The notes: a model not told the origin generated them from the sequence alone. A DNA stretch of 64,000 nucleotides from Streptomyces lunaelactis (GCF_003054555.1 NZ_CP026304.1:2232001-2296000); one strand, 5' to 3'; positions 1-10,001 are shown, counted from the stretch's first letter. A program made the numbers and translations.

Positions 1-68
1 CGCAGGTGGACCTCGAGGGCGACAAGGACGCGATCACCCGGCTGAACGAAGCCAAGCTGGGGTTGTAG
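1..68 (+). CDS. 3' end of an unidentified CDS
   Basis: Only the last 21 codons plus a TAG stop are inside the window (frame with codons starting at position 3). The visible tail is hydrophilic and ends in KLGL. It converges on the MFS gene that ends 12 bp further on. Too little is present to name a family. Confidence 0.55.
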   Translation, partial: QVDLEGDKDAITRLNEAKLGL

Positions 69-80
69 CGCGCGCCGGAG

Positions 81-1325
81 TCACGGGAGCTCGGCGCCGC
101 GCAGGCCCTTGGAGCACAGTCCGTAGACCGCTCCGAGGGCGCAGACCGCCGCGCTCGCGGTGAAGACGGGCGCGGTGCCCCACAGGCCGACGGCCGCGCC
201 GGTGAGCGGGAAGCTGAGCGGTGCGACGCCGAGGCTGAAGAAGGTCGAGACCGAGGTGACGCGGCCGAGGTAGGCCGGATCGGTCTGCGTCTGCACGAGC
301 GCGCTGCACACCGCGCCGCTCAGCCCCGCGAAGAGCCCGATCGCGACGGCGATGCCGGCCGCGGCGACGATGTGCGGCACTACGGCGAGGGCGGCGATCG
401 CCCCGGCGCCGACGACCAGCGCGAGTCCCTGGACGAGTCCGGCGCGCGCGATACGGCCCCGCACGGCCAGCAGCAGTGAGGCCGCGCCCGAGCCGATGCC
501 GAACCCGGCGAGGATCCAGCCCATGCCGGACGCGCCCCAGCCGCGGTCGTCCGCGAGCAGGGCGAGGCCGACGTTCAGCGGTCCGACGAAGCCCAGGTCG
601 CCCAGGGCGATGACGACCAGCAGCGGGGCGAGGACCCGGTGGCGGCGGATGTAGGTCAGCCCTCCCGTCAGATCCCGCAGGGCGGTGGCCTTGGGGCGGT
701 CGTCGTCGGCCGGCAGCGGACCGATCCGTACGGCGAGCAGCAGCGGCAGCGAGAGCGCGAAGAGCAGTCCGGCGAGGCCGAACGCGGTCACAGAGCCGCC
801 GAGGGCGACCGCGACACCGCCGAGCGGGGCGCCGACGACGGTGGCGAGGCGGGAGGCGAGTCCGCGCATGCCCTGGATCCTGGCGAGCTGGCCCGGCGGG
901 GCGATCCGGGGCGGGAGGGCACCGACGGCCGGCATGAAGAGCGCGTCCAGAACGCCGAAGACCACGGCGACGGCGGCCAGCAGCCACAGCCCCGGGGCGG
1001 CGACGAGCAGCAGGGCCGCGACACCGAGGACGATCACGCTGCGTGCCGCGTCGCCGGCGATGACCACCCGGCGGGGTCCGAGGCGGTCGGCGAGTACTCC
1101 CCCGCCGAGCATCAGCAGGGCGCGCGGCACGGCGCTGATGGCGAGCACGACGCCTGCCTGGGCGGGGCTGCCGCCGCGGGTGGCGGCCCAGGACAGGGCC
1201 AGGTAGTAGATGATGTCGCCGACGGTCGACGCTGCGTAGGCGCCGAGCCAGCGCAGCACATTGGTGTCGCGGTACGCGGGGCGTTCGACGGCGGCGGCCA
1301 TGGCCTTGCTGTCCACGGCGGACAT
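81..1325 (-). CDS. MFS transporter, drug-efflux type
   Basis: A 414-aa polytopic membrane protein with about 10-12 hydrophobic segments. Residues 77-88 (GVLADRLGPRRV) match the cytoplasmic loop 2-3 motif of the major facilitator superfamily, so it is probably a proton-coupled exporter; the substrate cannot be read from sequence. The ATG at 1325 is chosen because it has a GAGAGG sequence about 10 nt upstream and because residues before it lack membrane-protein character. It lies 43 bp downstream of hisF on the same strand and could be read through from the his operon, but nothing shows a role in histidine metabolism. Family is secure, substrate unknown. Confidence 0.87.
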   Translation of the reverse strand: MSAVDSKAMAAAVERPAYRDTNVLRWLGAYAASTVGDIIYYLALSWAATRGGSPAQAGVVLAISAVPRALLMLGGGVLADRLGPRRVVIAGDAARSVIVLGVAALLLVAAPGLWLLAAVAVVFGVLDALFMPAVGALPPRIAPPGQLARIQGMRGLASRLATVVGAPLGGVAVALGGSVTAFGLAGLLFALSLPLLLAVRIGPLPADDDRPKATALRDLTGGLTYIRRHRVLAPLLVVIALGDLGFVGPLNVGLALLADDRGWGASGMGWILAGFGIGSGAASLLLAVRGRIARAGLVQGLALVVGAGAIAALAVVPHIVAAAGIAVAIGLFAGLSGAVCSALVQTQTDPAYLGRVTSVSTFFSLGVAPLSFPLTGAAVGLWGTAPVFTASAAVCALGAVYGLCSKGLRGAELP

Positions 1326-1368
1326 GGGAGCCGGTCCTCTCAGGCGTCTCGGACAGTGTCCGCCGGTG

Positions 1369-2124
1369 TCACCGGACCGGGTGGCCGGCCTGCCGCAGTG
1401 TGTCCTTGACCTGGGAGATACGCAGATCGCCGAAGTGGAAGACGGACGCGGCCAGGACCGCGTCCGCGCCCGCCGCGATGGCCGGCGGGAAGTCGGCGAG
1501 CTTGCCCGCGCCACCGGATGCGATGACCGGGACGGTGACGTGCTTGCGCACCGCCGCGATCATCTCGGTGTCATAGCCGTCCTTCGTGCCGTCGGCGTCC
1601 ATCGAGTTGAGGAGGATCTCGCCCGCGCCCAACTCGGCGGCCCGGTGCGCCCATTCGACGGCGTCGATGCCTGTGCCCTCGCGGCCGCCGTGCGTGGTGA
1701 CCTCGAAGGAGCCCCCGGGCGTACGCCGCGCGTCGACCGACAGCACCAGCACCTGGCGCCCGAAACGCTCGGCGATCTCGCGGATCAGCTCGGGGCGGGC
1801 GATCGCCGCGGTGTTGACGCCCACCTTGTCGGCGCCCGCGCGCAGCAGCTTGTCGACGTCGTCGGCGCTGCGCACACCGCCGCCCACGGTCAGCGGGATG
1901 AAGACCTGCTCGGCGGTGCGGCGCACCACGTCGTAGGTCGTCTCGCGGTTGCCGGAGGAGGCCGTGATGTCGAGGAAGGTCAGCTCGTCGGCGCCCTCGG
2001 CGTCGTACAGCTTGGCCATCTCGACGGGGTCGCCCGCGTCGCGCAGATTCTGGAAGTTGACGCCCTTGACGACCCGTCCGTTGTCCACGTCCAGGCAGGG
2101 AATGACCCGTATGGCGAGAGTCAT
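1369..2124 (-). CDS. hisF: Imidazole glycerol phosphate synthase, cyclase subunit HisF
   Basis: HisF (251 aa, normal length) is a cytoplasmic TIM barrel that takes ammonia from HisH and converts PRFAR to imidazole glycerol phosphate and AICAR. The two catalytic aspartates are visible as D12 (IPCLDVDNG) and D131 (LSVDARR), matching D11/D130 of the family, and the phosphate-binding loop TVGGGVRS lies at 79-86. It is the last his gene of this leftward operon. Its ATG overlaps the stop of the RidA-like gene by 4 nt (ATGA), which points to translational coupling. Its partner hisH lies two genes upstream. Confidence 0.97.
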   Translation of the reverse strand: MTLAIRVIPCLDVDNGRVVKGVNFQNLRDAGDPVEMAKLYDAEGADELTFLDITASSGNRETTYDVVRRTAEQVFIPLTVGGGVRSADDVDKLLRAGADKVGVNTAAIARPELIREIAERFGRQVLVLSVDARRTPGGSFEVTTHGGREGTGIDAVEWAHRAAELGAGEILLNSMDADGTKDGYDTEMIAAVRKHVTVPVIASGGAGKLADFPPAIAAGADAVLAASVFHFGDLRISQVKDTLRQAGHPVR

Positions 2125-2519
2125 CGGGCACCTCCTCGGTAGGCTTCGACCTCGACCTCGACGACCAGCCGGGGGTCGACGAAGCCGGACACGATGATCA
2201 TCGAAGCGGCGGGGCGGACGGAGCCGAACAGCTCCCGGTGGGCCCGGCCGACCTCGTCCACATCCCGGGCGTGGGTGATGTACATCCGCGTACGCACCAC
2301 ATCCTCGTGGTCGAGACCGAGGTCCCTCAGCGCGCCGACGGCCACACCGAAAGCGGTGATCGCCTGGTCGTACGGATCGCCGTCGAGGACCACGCCGTCG
2401 ACCACGGAGGTGCAGCCCGATACCAGGACGAGGCCGTTCGGCAGCTCCACGGCCCGGGAGTAACCAAAGGCCTCCTCCCACGGACCGCTCGAAGCGATAC
2501 GGCGTACGACGTCCGTCAT
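2121..2519 (-). CDS. RidA/YjgF-family protein embedded in the his operon
   Basis: A 132-aa protein with the RidA/YjgF/UK114 fold signature: the VSGCTSV strand, the RTRMYITHA segment, and a C-terminal VEVEVEAY strand. Family members deaminate reactive enamine or imine intermediates such as 2-aminoacrylate, which protects PLP enzymes. The family Arg needed for activity would lie in the [10 protein letters not shown] segment, where an Arg is present. It sits between priA and hisF with 4-nt stop-start overlaps on both sides, so it is co-translated with histidine enzymes. A role in protecting HisC or clearing a pathway by-product is inference. Confidence 0.88.
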   Translation of the reverse strand: MTDVVRRIASSGPWEEAFGYSRAVELPNGLVLVSGCTSVVDGVVLDGDPYDQAITAFGVAVGALRDLGLDHEDVVRTRMYITHARDVDEVGRAHRELFGSVRPAASMIIVSGFVDPRLVVEVEVEAYRGGAR

Positions 2520-3241
2520 TCGGCCACCGCCGCAAGCGCCTCTTCCAGGGTGAACGCCTCGGCGTACAGCGCCTTGCCGACAATCGCGCCCTCCACGCCC
2601 TCGGGCACCAGCGACGCGATCGCGCGCAGATCGTCGAGCGAGGAGACGCCGCCGGAGGCGACGACCGGCTTGTCGGTGACCGCGCAGACAGTGCGCAGCA
2701 GCTCCAGGTTGGGGCCCTGGAGGGTGCCGTCCTTGGCGATGTCGGTGACGACGTAGCGGGCGCAGCCCTCCGAGTCGAGACGGGCGAGCGTCTCGTAGAG
2801 GTCGCCGCCGTCGCGGGTCCAGCCTCGGCCGCGCAGCGTCGTACCGCGTACGTCCAGGCCGACCGCGATCTTGTCGCCGTACTCGGCGATGACCTTGGCG
2901 ACCCACTCGGGGGTCTCCAGCGCTGCCGTCCCCAGGTTGACCCGGGTGCAGCCGGTGGCCAGCGCGGCCGCCAGCGAGGCGTCGTCGCGGATGCCGCCCG
3001 ACAGCTCGACCTTGATGTCCATCGCGCCCGCGACCTCGGCGATCAGCGCCCGGTTGTCGCCGGTGCCGAAGGCCGCGTCCAGGTCGACCAGATGCAGCCA
3101 CTCGGCGCCCGACCGCTGCCAGGTCAGAGCGGCTTCGAGCGGGGAGCCGTACGAGGTCTCCGAACCGGACTCGCCATGGACGAGGCGCACGGCCTGGCCG
3201 TCGCGGACGTCGACTGCGGGGAGGAGTTCAAGCTTCGGCAT
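2516..3241 (-). CDS. priA: Phosphoribosyl isomerase A (HisA/TrpF dual isomerase)
   Basis: A 241-aa TIM-barrel isomerase. HisA opens the ribose of ProFAR to give PRFAR. In Streptomyces and mycobacteria this protein (PriA) also does the TrpF reaction, PRA to CdRP, because a separate trpF is absent. The catalytic aspartates D11 (LPAVDVRDG) and D130 (AVGLDVRG) are present, with the [11 protein letters not shown] phosphate-binding strand at 163-173. The PriA label follows from the evident Streptomyces background; trp genes are outside the window, so absence of trpF cannot be tested here. The start overlaps the hisH stop by 1 nt (TAATG). Confidence 0.95.
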   Translation of the reverse strand: MPKLELLPAVDVRDGQAVRLVHGESGSETSYGSPLEAALTWQRSGAEWLHLVDLDAAFGTGDNRALIAEVAGAMDIKVELSGGIRDDASLAAALATGCTRVNLGTAALETPEWVAKVIAEYGDKIAVGLDVRGTTLRGRGWTRDGGDLYETLARLDSEGCARYVVTDIAKDGTLQGPNLELLRTVCAVTDKPVVASGGVSSLDDLRAIASLVPEGVEGAIVGKALYAEAFTLEEALAAVAE

Positions 3242-3882
3242 TACAGCGTCTCAATCCAGTTGGTCAGCAGCTGGGCGCCGGCGTCGCCGGACTTCTCGGG
3301 GTGGAACTGGGTCGCCGACAGCGCGCTGTTCTCCACGGCGGCGACAAAGCGCTCGCCGTGCGTGGCCCAGGTGACCTGGGGCGCGCGGATGGCGGGGTTG
3401 GTGACCTCCAGATCCCACTCGTGCGCGGCGTAGGAGTGCACGAAGTAGAACCGGGCGTCGGCGTCGAGGCCGGCGAAGAGCCTGCTGTCGGCGGGCGCCT
3501 CGACGGTGTTCCAGCCCATGTGGGGAACGATGGGGGCCTTCAGCGGGCCGACCGTGCCGGGCCACTCGTCGAGGCCCTCGGTCTCCACGCCGTGCTCGAT
3601 GCCGCGCTCGAAGAGGATCTGCATGCCGACGCAGATGCCCATGACCGGGCGGCCGCCGGAGAGCCTGCGGCCGACGATCCACTCACCGCGGGCCTTCTTC
3701 AGGCCCTCCATGCAGGCGGAGAAGGCACCGACACCGGGGACGAGGAGCCCGTCGGCGTTCATGGCCCTGTCGTAGTCACGGGTGATCTCGACGTCAGCGC
3801 CGACCCGGGCCAGTGCCCGCTCGGCCGAGCGGACATTGCCGAATCCGTAGTCGAAGACGACGACCTTCTTGGGCGCGCTCAT
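3241..3882 (-). CDS. hisH: Imidazole glycerol phosphate synthase, glutaminase subunit HisH
   Basis: A 213-aa class I glutamine amidotransferase that hydrolyses glutamine and channels ammonia into HisF. The nucleophile is C84 in MGICVGMQ, and the catalytic His/Glu pair is H194/E196 in QFHPEKSG. The oxyanion-strand region PGVGAF is at 49-54. The ATG at 3882 is used because it overlaps the stop of the upstream 55-aa gene (ATGA); the in-frame extension further upstream is that gene's coding DNA in another frame. HisH and HisF form a heterodimer although their genes are separated by priA and the RidA-like gene. Confidence 0.96.
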   Translation of the reverse strand: MSAPKKVVVFDYGFGNVRSAERALARVGADVEITRDYDRAMNADGLLVPGVGAFSACMEGLKKARGEWIVGRRLSGGRPVMGICVGMQILFERGIEHGVETEGLDEWPGTVGPLKAPIVPHMGWNTVEAPADSRLFAGLDADARFYFVHSYAAHEWDLEVTNPAIRAPQVTWATHGERFVAAVENSALSATQFHPEKSGDAGAQLLTNWIETL

Positions 3883-4046
3883 TCCCAGATCCCCTGAATC
3901 CGCAGGACACCGGCGACCAGGCACATCACCGAGCCGATGCCGAGGAGCACGATCAGTCCCTTGGGCATCTTCTGCTTGGAGAAGGAGTACACACCGCCGG
4001 CGAGGAAAAGCCCGACGACGATGAGGATGGTGGAGAGACCGGTCAT
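3879..4046 (-). CDS. 55-aa two-helix membrane protein inside the his operon
   Basis: A 55-aa protein with two predicted membrane helices (about residues 5-20 and 29-47) joined by a short basic loop, [11 protein letters not shown] recognise no named family. It is probably real: it starts 4 nt after the hisB stop, its stop overlaps the hisH start by 4 nt, and the reading frame has the hydrophobic pattern of a membrane protein. Co-translation with hisB and hisH would fix it in the operon, but the sequence gives no mechanism. It could anchor enzymes or transport an intermediate; both are guesses. Confidence 0.72.
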   Translation of the reverse strand: MTGLSTILIVVGLFLAGGVYSFSKQKMPKGLIVLLGIGSVMCLVAGVLRIQGIWE

Positions 4047-4050
4047 GGGT

Positions 4051-4644
4051 TTAGAGGGCGCCCTTCGTGGAGGGGAGGATGCCGGCGGCGCGCGGGTCGC
4101 GCTCACAGGCGTAACGCAGGGCACGGGCCAGCGCCTTGAACTGGCACTCCACGATGTGGTGCGCGTTGCGGCCGTACGGGACGTGGACGTGCAGCGCGAT
4201 CTGGGCCTGTGCGACGAAGGACTCCAGGATGTGCCGCGTCATCGTCGTGTCGTACTCGCCGATCATCGGCGCCATGTTCTCGGGCTCGGTGTGCACGAGG
4301 TACGGACGGCCCGAGAGGTCGACGGTGACCTGGGCGAGGGACTCGTCCAGTGGCACCGTGCAGTTGCCGAATCGATAAATCCCCACCTTGTCGCCGAGCG
4401 CCTGCTTGAAGGCGGCGCCGAGCGCGAGGGCGGTGTCCTCGATGGTGTGGTGCGAGTCGATGTGCAGATCGCCCTCGGTCTTCACCGTGAGGTCGAACAG
4501 GCCGTGGCGTCCGAGCTGGTCGAGCATGTGGTCGTAGAAGCCGACCCCGGTCGACACATCGACCTTTCCGTGGCCGTCGAGGTCGATCTCGACGACGACG
4601 GACGTCTCCTTGGTGGTGCGTTCGACCCGTCCTACGCGGCTCAT
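4051..4644 (-). CDS. hisB: Imidazoleglycerol-phosphate dehydratase HisB
   Basis: A 197-aa monofunctional dehydratase (without the phosphatase domain found in E. coli HisB) that converts imidazole glycerol phosphate to imidazole acetol phosphate. The two manganese-binding motifs are visible: HHTIED at 65-70 and HHIVE at 162-166. The N-terminal GVGFYDHML motif is at 33-41. The start overlaps the hisC stop by 4 nt. A separate histidinol-phosphate phosphatase is needed and is not in this window. Confidence 0.97.
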   Translation of the reverse strand: MSRVGRVERTTKETSVVVEIDLDGHGKVDVSTGVGFYDHMLDQLGRHGLFDLTVKTEGDLHIDSHHTIEDTALALGAAFKQALGDKVGIYRFGNCTVPLDESLAQVTVDLSGRPYLVHTEPENMAPMIGEYDTTMTRHILESFVAQAQIALHVHVPYGRNAHHIVECQFKALARALRYACERDPRAAGILPSTKGAL

Positions 4645-5747
4645 GCGCTCTGCTCCTTCTTGATCGCGCGTACCGCATCGAGGAACGCGTCGTTCTCTGC
4701 CGGGGTGCCCGCGGTGACCCGCAGCCAGCCTGGTACGCCGTTGTCACGGACCAGGACTCCCCGGTCGAGGATCTGCTGCCAGACCTCCTGCGCGTCCTGG
4801 AAGCGTCCGAACTGCACAAAGTTGGCGTCGGACTCGGTGACCTCGTAACCGATCGCCCGCAGCTCGCCGACCAGGCGGTCCCGCTCGGTCTTGAGCTGCT
4901 CGACGTACCCGAGAAGCGTATCGGTGTGCTCCAGCGCGGCCAGCGCGGTGGCCTGGGTGACGGCGGACAGGTGGTACGGCAGGCGCACCAGCTGGACGGC
5001 GTCGACCACGGCCGGGTGCGCGGCCAGATAGCCCAGGCGCAGACCGGCGGCGCCGAAGGCCTTGGACATGGTGCGCGAGACCACCAGATTCGGCCGGCCA
5101 CCGATCAGCGGCAGCAGCGAGGGGCGGTGGCTGAACTCGACGTACGCCTCGTCGACCACGACCAGCGAGGGCTTGGCGGCCTGGGCGGCCTCGTACAGGG
5201 CGAGGACCGTCCCGGCCTCGACCGCGGTGCCCGTGGGGTTGTTGGGCGAGGTGATGAAGACGACGTCGGGGCGGTGCTCGGCGATGGCGGCCTCGGCGGC
5301 CGCCACGTCGATGGTGAAGTCCTCACTGCGCGGCCCGGAGATCCAGGCGGTGCCGGTGCCGCGCGAGATGAGGCCGTGCATGGAGTACGAGGGCTCGAAG
5401 CCGATGGCGGTACGGCCCGGTCCGGCGAAGGTCTGCAGCAGCTGCTGGATGACCTCGTTGGAGCCGTTGGCCGCCCAGACATTGGCCGCCGTGACCTCAT
5501 GTCCCGCGGTGCGGGTGAGATACGCGGCCAGCTCGGTGCGGAGCTCGACCGCGTCCCGGTCGGGGTAGCGGTTGAGCTGGCGGGCGGCCTCGCGGACGCG
5601 CTCGGCGATGCGCTCGACCAGCGGCTCGGGCAGCGGGTAGGGGTTCTCGTTGGTGTTCAGGCGTACGGGTACGTCGAGTTGGGGCGCGCCGTACGGGGAC
5701 TTGCCGCGCAGCTCGTCCCTGATGGGGAGGTCGTCGATGCCTGTCAC
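4641..5747 (-). CDS. hisC: Histidinol-phosphate aminotransferase HisC
   Basis: A 368-aa fold-type I PLP aminotransferase that converts imidazole acetol phosphate plus glutamate to histidinol phosphate. K229 in SRTMSKAFG is the expected Schiff-base lysine; NNPTG at 169-173 and VVDEAYVEF at 197-205 are the cofactor-binding signatures, and the NTNENP motif is near the N terminus. The start is a GTG at 5747 whose bases overlap the hisD stop (GTGA). An apparent longer reading frame upstream is the antisense-free overlap with hisD and is not part of the protein. Confidence 0.96.
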   Translation of the reverse strand: MTGIDDLPIRDELRGKSPYGAPQLDVPVRLNTNENPYPLPEPLVERIAERVREAARQLNRYPDRDAVELRTELAAYLTRTAGHEVTAANVWAANGSNEVIQQLLQTFAGPGRTAIGFEPSYSMHGLISRGTGTAWISGPRSEDFTIDVAAAEAAIAEHRPDVVFITSPNNPTGTAVEAGTVLALYEAAQAAKPSLVVVDEAYVEFSHRPSLLPLIGGRPNLVVSRTMSKAFGAAGLRLGYLAAHPAVVDAVQLVRLPYHLSAVTQATALAALEHTDTLLGYVEQLKTERDRLVGELRAIGYEVTESDANFVQFGRFQDAQEVWQQILDRGVLVRDNGVPGWLRVTAGTPAENDAFLDAVRAIKKEQSA

Positions 5748-7066
5748 TTCTGCGGCACCTTCCACCCGAACCTGGCCTTCATCGCCGCCCCGTGCGCCGG
5801 CAGGTCCTCGGCCTCGGCGAGTGTCACCACGTGGTGGGTCACCTCGGCGAGCGCGTCCCGTGTGTAGTCGACGATGTGGATGCCGCGCAGGAAGGACTGG
5901 ACGGACAGACCTGAGGAGTGGCAGGCGCAGCCGCCGGTCGGCAGGACGTGGTTGGAGCCCGCGCAGTAGTCGCCGAGGGAGACCGGCGCCCACGGGCCGA
6001 CGAAGATCGCGCCGGCGTTACGGACCCGGGCGGCGACCGCGGAGGCGTCGGCGGTCTGGATCTCCAGGTGCTCGGCGCCGTACGCGTTGACGACCCGCAG
6101 TCCCTCTTCGACGCCGTCGACCAGGACGATCGCGGACTGCTTGCCGCTGAGAGCCGGGACGATCCGGTCCTCGATGTGCTTGGTGGCGGCGACCTGCGGC
6201 TCGAGCTCCTTCTCGACCGCGTCCGCCAGTTCCACGGAGTCGGTGACCAGCACGGCGGCGGCCATCGGGTCGTGCTCGGCCTGGCTGATCAGGTCGGCGG
6301 CGACATGCACCGGGTCGGCGGTGGAGTCGGCGAGGACAGCGATCTCGGTCGGTCCGGCCTCGGTGTCGATGCCGATCCGGCCGGTGAAGTACCGCTTGGC
6401 CGCGGCGACCCAGATATTGCCGGGGCCCGTGACCATGTTCGCGGGGGCGCAGTCCTCGGTTCCGTACGCAAACATCGCGACGGCCTGGGCGCCACCCGCC
6501 GCGTACACCTCGTCGACGCCGAGCAGCGCGCAGGCGGCCAGGATCGTGGGGTGCGGGAGGCCGTCGAATGCGGCCTGCGGCGGGGACGCGAGCGCGATCG
6601 ACTCGACGCCCGCCTCCTGGGCCGGCACCACGTTCATGATCACGGAGGAGGGGTAAACGGAACGGCCGCCGGGGGCGTACAGACCCACGCGCTCGACCGG
6701 CACCCACTTCTCGGTGACGGAGCCGCCCGGGACGACCTGGGTGGTGTGCTCGCTGCGGCGCTGCGCGCGGTGGACGATCCTGGCGCGCCGGATCGACTCC
6801 TCCAGAGCGGCCCTGACCTCGGGGTCGAGCTGCTCCAGGGCGTCGGTGATCGCCTTCGCGTCCACCCTGACCTGCGTCAGCTTCACACCGTCGAACTTCT
6901 CCGCGTACTCGATCAGCGCCGCCGTGCCGCGATGATGCACGTCCTCGCAGATGGGCCGGACCTTCTCCAGGGCGGCTTCCACGTCGAACTCGGCACGGGG
7001 CAGCAGGTCGCGCAGGGCGCCGCCCTCGGGGAGGGCGTCACCACGCAGGTCGATTCGTGAGATCAC
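5744..7066 (-). CDS. hisD: Histidinol dehydrogenase HisD
   Basis: A 440-aa zinc-dependent NAD enzyme that oxidises L-histidinol twice to give histidine, the last step of the pathway. Visible marks are [12 protein letters not shown] at 214-225, the [11 protein letters not shown] segment at 237-247, and the metal-region residues Q262 and H265 (ISQAEHDP). The GTG at 7066 is chosen because conserved HisD sequence begins there; the upstream in-frame stretch is intergenic in composition. It is the first gene of the leftward his operon, so the operon promoter should lie between 7067 and 7216. Confidence 0.96.
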   Translation of the reverse strand: MISRIDLRGDALPEGGALRDLLPRAEFDVEAALEKVRPICEDVHHRGTAALIEYAEKFDGVKLTQVRVDAKAITDALEQLDPEVRAALEESIRRARIVHRAQRRSEHTTQVVPGGSVTEKWVPVERVGLYAPGGRSVYPSSVIMNVVPAQEAGVESIALASPPQAAFDGLPHPTILAACALLGVDEVYAAGGAQAVAMFAYGTEDCAPANMVTGPGNIWVAAAKRYFTGRIGIDTEAGPTEIAVLADSTADPVHVAADLISQAEHDPMAAAVLVTDSVELADAVEKELEPQVAATKHIEDRIVPALSGKQSAIVLVDGVEEGLRVVNAYGAEHLEIQTADASAVAARVRNAGAIFVGPWAPVSLGDYCAGSNHVLPTGGCACHSSGLSVQSFLRGIHIVDYTRDALAEVTHHVVTLAEAEDLPAHGAAMKARFGWKVPQK

Positions 7067-7216
7067 GGAACCAATTCTCTCAGACCGGTATCGGCCGCCG
7101 GTCGCCCGTATCACTGGCTGATACACGTCCCAGAACTTGACCATCACCACTAGCGTTCAGTCCGCTACTCAGCGGGAAGAACAACTGTACGAGCCAACGA
7201 TGCGTGAGGAGCGGCC
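7067..7216. promoter_or_regulatory. Divergent promoter region of the his operon and the 7217 gene
   Basis: A 150-bp non-coding gap between two divergent genes, so it must hold the leftward his promoter and the rightward promoter of the 7217 gene. I see no convincing attenuator, leader peptide or T-box here. A purine-rich GAGGAG at 7206-7211 serves the TTG start at 7217. Confidence 0.55.
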
Positions 7217-8818
7217 TTGACCGAGCCGCTGGACGACGGGCCTCCAGACGGGCTGCGCCCGACCGAGCTGGAGATGTGGAACGCCTTCCGGAACGGAAAC
7301 ACCTGCGACCTGAGCGACACCAATCCCCTGCTGAACGATCCCTTCTCGCCCCGCCCCTGGGGCCCCGAGCGCAGCGTTCGCGCCGGCATCGTCGCCCGGC
7401 TGCTGCTCAGCGGTCCGCCCGCGCGGCCCGGCCGAGTCGCCGCGCTCAAGCTGCGCGGGGTCCAGATCACCGGGACGCTCAAGCTCGCCGGCGGCAGCAT
7501 CGCCCCCTACGTCGAGCTGAACGGCTGCCGTTTCGAAAGCGAACTACTGATGCCCGAGGCGCACTTCACCACGGTACGCATGGTGGGCTGCGCGATCCCG
7601 CGCATCGAGGCCGCCCGGCTGCGCACCGAGGGCGATCTGCATCTGCCGCGCTGCCGCGTCGAGCACGGCATCCGGCTCACCGACGCGCAGATCGGCACCG
7701 ATCTGCTGATCAACCAGATCCATGTGCGGCCGGACCGCCGGGGCCGCGCGATCACCGCCGACGGGATGTCCGTCGCCCAGGACTTACAGGCCGAACTGAT
7801 CGAGACATACGGCGAGTTCAGTCTGCGCGGCGCGAAGGTCGGGGTCTCACTGAGCCTGCGCGGCAGCCGGCTGCGCGCGGCGGCGGAGCGGCGGGCACTC
7901 AACGCCCCCCAGCTGAGCGTGGAGCGGACGCTCTACATGACGGGCGCGTGGGTGAGCGAGGCCACGGGCAACCAGGGCGCAACTCCCCCGTTCGGCATCG
8001 CCCATGCCGGCACCACGAATCGCGGCACCCGGCTGCAGCCCTTCGAATGCCATGGCGGGGTGCGGCTGGACGACGGGCGGTTCGGCGACGCGGTCGACCT
8101 GAACCGCGCGCGGTTCGTGCTGAGCCCGCGCGAGGAGCTGTCGCTGCGCCGGATCGCCACTCCGGAACTGCGGTTCAACGCGGAGCGCCCGGAAGAGGGA
8201 CGCGTCGTGCTGAACGGCGCGAAGGTGGTGACGCTGATCGACAAGGCGGCGAGCTGGCCGGGGCCCGGCGGGCTCGCGATGGGCGGCTTCGTGTACGAGA
8301 ACCTCGTCCCGTACGAGGAGTTCCCGCTGGGGCGGCGCCTGGAGTGGGTGGCGTCGGCGACCCCGGAGTACTCACCGGAGCCGTACGAACGGCTGGCGAC
8401 CGTGCTGCGCAACAGCGGCGAGGACGCGGACGCCCGCGAGGTGCTGCTCGCCAAGCAGCGCCGCCGCCGGGAGACGCTGCCGCTGGCCGCGAAGCTCTGG
8501 GGCTACCTCCAGGACTGGACGGTGGCGTACGGCTACCGCCCCGGCCGGGCCGCGCTGTGGATGGCTGTGCTCTGGGCGGCGGGCGCGGTGGCCTTCGCCC
8601 AGATCGATCCGGCACCGATCAAGGGCGACGAGCATCCGCAGTGGAACGCCCCGCTGTACGCGCTGGATCTGCTGGTGCCGGTGATCAATCTCGGCCAGGA
8701 CGGCTACTGGCGGCTGGACGGCCACTGGCAATGGGCCTCCGCCGCGCTGATCCTGCTCGGCTGGATCCTGGCGACGACGGTCGCTGCGGGCGCGTCCCGC
8801 CTTCTCCGGCGCGGCTGA
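7217..8818 (+). CDS. Membrane protein with beta-solenoid-like N-terminal domain, function unknown
   Basis: A 533-aa protein starting with TTG 5 nt after GAGGAG. Residues about 75-330 show irregular repeats of hydrophobic and small residues (for example LKLRGVQITGTLKLAGG and FSLRGAKVGVSLSLRGS) that resemble pentapeptide or beta-solenoid proteins. The C terminus has two hydrophobic segments (around 445-465 and 505-525). Homologues in Streptomyces have, as I recall, been called oxidoreductases; I see no Rossmann motif or redox site to support that. It precedes another unknown gene and a LON-domain gene on the same strand. Confidence 0.8.
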   Translation: MTEPLDDGPPDGLRPTELEMWNAFRNGNTCDLSDTNPLLNDPFSPRPWGPERSVRAGIVARLLLSGPPARPGRVAALKLRGVQITGTLKLAGGSIAPYVELNGCRFESELLMPEAHFTTVRMVGCAIPRIEAARLRTEGDLHLPRCRVEHGIRLTDAQIGTDLLINQIHVRPDRRGRAITADGMSVAQDLQAELIETYGEFSLRGAKVGVSLSLRGSRLRAAAERRALNAPQLSVERTLYMTGAWVSEATGNQGATPPFGIAHAGTTNRGTRLQPFECHGGVRLDDGRFGDAVDLNRARFVLSPREELSLRRIATPELRFNAERPEEGRVVLNGAKVVTLIDKAASWPGPGGLAMGGFVYENLVPYEEFPLGRRLEWVASATPEYSPEPYERLATVLRNSGEDADAREVLLAKQRRRRETLPLAAKLWGYLQDWTVAYGYRPGRAALWMAVLWAAGAVAFAQIDPAPIKGDEHPQWNAPLYALDLLVPVINLGQDGYWRLDGHWQWASAALILLGWILATTVAAGASRLLRRG

Positions 8819-8967
8819 CTCACTGTTCCTACGCCCTTCCCAACGCCTTAACGCCCTTCTCAACGCTCGCTTTCTTTACGCTCTCTTGGCTTTCGCCAGG
8901 ACAACCATTCTGCCGCTACCAAAGCTTCACAGCTGTCCTATGGCGCACCCCCGACCTGCGGTTTTCA
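8819..8967. other. 149-bp intergenic region with lower GC
   Basis: Non-coding stretch visibly richer in A and T than its neighbours. It contains an imperfect 20-bp tandem duplication (8831-8850 and 8851-8870, 15 of 20 identical) and probably a promoter for the next gene. No terminator-like hairpin was recognised. Confidence 0.4.
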
Positions 8968-9990
8968 ATGGTCCGCACCATGTCTTTGCTCACCGCCCTG
9001 ATCCGTACCGCGCGCATGATCCGTCATACGCCGCTGCTCGCCGACGGCTTGCCGCCCGACGAGGCGGTACTGCTCGACGCCCCCGACGAGCGGCTCGGCC
9101 CCGCGCTCGTGGCGGCCGCGCTCGGTGAGTACGAGCCGGCAGCCAAGCTGCTGGCCACCACCCGCGAGGCGGCCGAGTGGGAGAACCGCGACCGGTACGT
9201 CATGCGGCTCGCGGCCTTCGCACTCAACCGCGACGAGTGGCTGACGTACTGGCTCGCCGCGGCACCGCGCGACCCCGACGCGCTCGTGGTCAAGGCGGAG
9301 CTCGCGGTCCGCAGGGCCTGGGAGTCGCCGGCGCGGGCCGAACGGCTGCGCGAGGTCGGGCCGCTGATCGACGCGGCGGCGGACGGCGATCCCAGCGACC
9401 CGGTGCCGTGGCGCATCTCGCTGGACCACGCGCGCGGTACGCATGCCACGCACACGGCCTTCGAGTCGCTGTGGGGGCAGGCGGTACGCCGCTCCTCGCA
9501 CCACTACGGCTGCCATGTCGCGGCGCTGCAGTATCTGTCGGCCCAGTGGTACGGCTCACACCGCGATTGCTTCGACTTCGCCGAGAAGGCGGCGGCGGAC
9601 GCGCTGCCGGGCTCGCTGATACAGGCACTTCCGCTGCGCGCGGCCTTCGCGCAGCTGCTGAGCGGGGAGACCACCTCCGTACAGGACGACCGGATCGACG
9701 CGGCGGCGGATCTCGCGATCGCGCTCTCGGCGGACTACGCGGCCGGGGATCCCTGGCCGGCCGAGGTGCGCAACCTGCTGGCGTATGTGCTGGTGGGGCG
9801 GGGGCGGTGGGCCCAGGCGCTGGAGCAGTTCCGGCTGATCGGCCCGTACGCGACGTCCTTCCCGTGGACATCCGTGACCGACGATCCGCTGGGCCGGTTC
9901 CTCGAGGCGAGGGACGGTGTACGGATCGAGATCGCGTCCGCGATGCCACTGCGTGGACGGGCAGGACGAAGCAGGTCCGTGGGCCATTAG
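8968..9990 (+). CDS. Conserved alpha-helical protein of unknown function
   Basis: A 340-aa protein if the ATG at 8968 is used, or 336 aa from the ATG at 8980; neither has a clear ribosome-binding site. It is alanine- and arginine-rich, predicted mostly helical, with helix pairs such as ALEQFRLIGPYATSFPW and NLLAYVLVGRGRWAQA that resemble TPR-type repeats. No catalytic motif is visible. It ends 11 bp before the LON-domain gene and so is probably co-transcribed with it. The same frame stays open far upstream through the 7217 gene, but that part is a shadow. Confidence 0.78.
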   Translation: MVRTMSLLTALIRTARMIRHTPLLADGLPPDEAVLLDAPDERLGPALVAAALGEYEPAAKLLATTREAAEWENRDRYVMRLAAFALNRDEWLTYWLAAAPRDPDALVVKAELAVRRAWESPARAERLREVGPLIDAAADGDPSDPVPWRISLDHARGTHATHTAFESLWGQAVRRSSHHYGCHVAALQYLSAQWYGSHRDCFDFAEKAAADALPGSLIQALPLRAAFAQLLSGETTSVQDDRIDAAADLAIALSADYAAGDPWPAEVRNLLAYVLVGRGRWAQALEQFRLIGPYATSFPWTSVTDDPLGRFLEARDGVRIEIASAMPLRGRAGRSRSVGH

Positions 9991-10001
9991 GCTTGACCGT
10001 T

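Noticed and set aside
1369..7066. Regulatory attenuator or T-box for the his operon
   Set aside because: No T-box core, leader peptide with histidine codons or terminator was seen in 7067-7216.
8831..8870. 20-bp tandem duplication in the intergenic region
   Set aside because: Only 15 of 20 bases match and two units exist. It could be chance similarity in skewed sequence.
7204..8967. N-terminal extension that would fuse the 8968 gene to a frame running through the 7217 gene
   Set aside because: The upstream part is Arg/Pro-rich shadow sequence of the 7217 gene. A fused protein would have no homology over that part.
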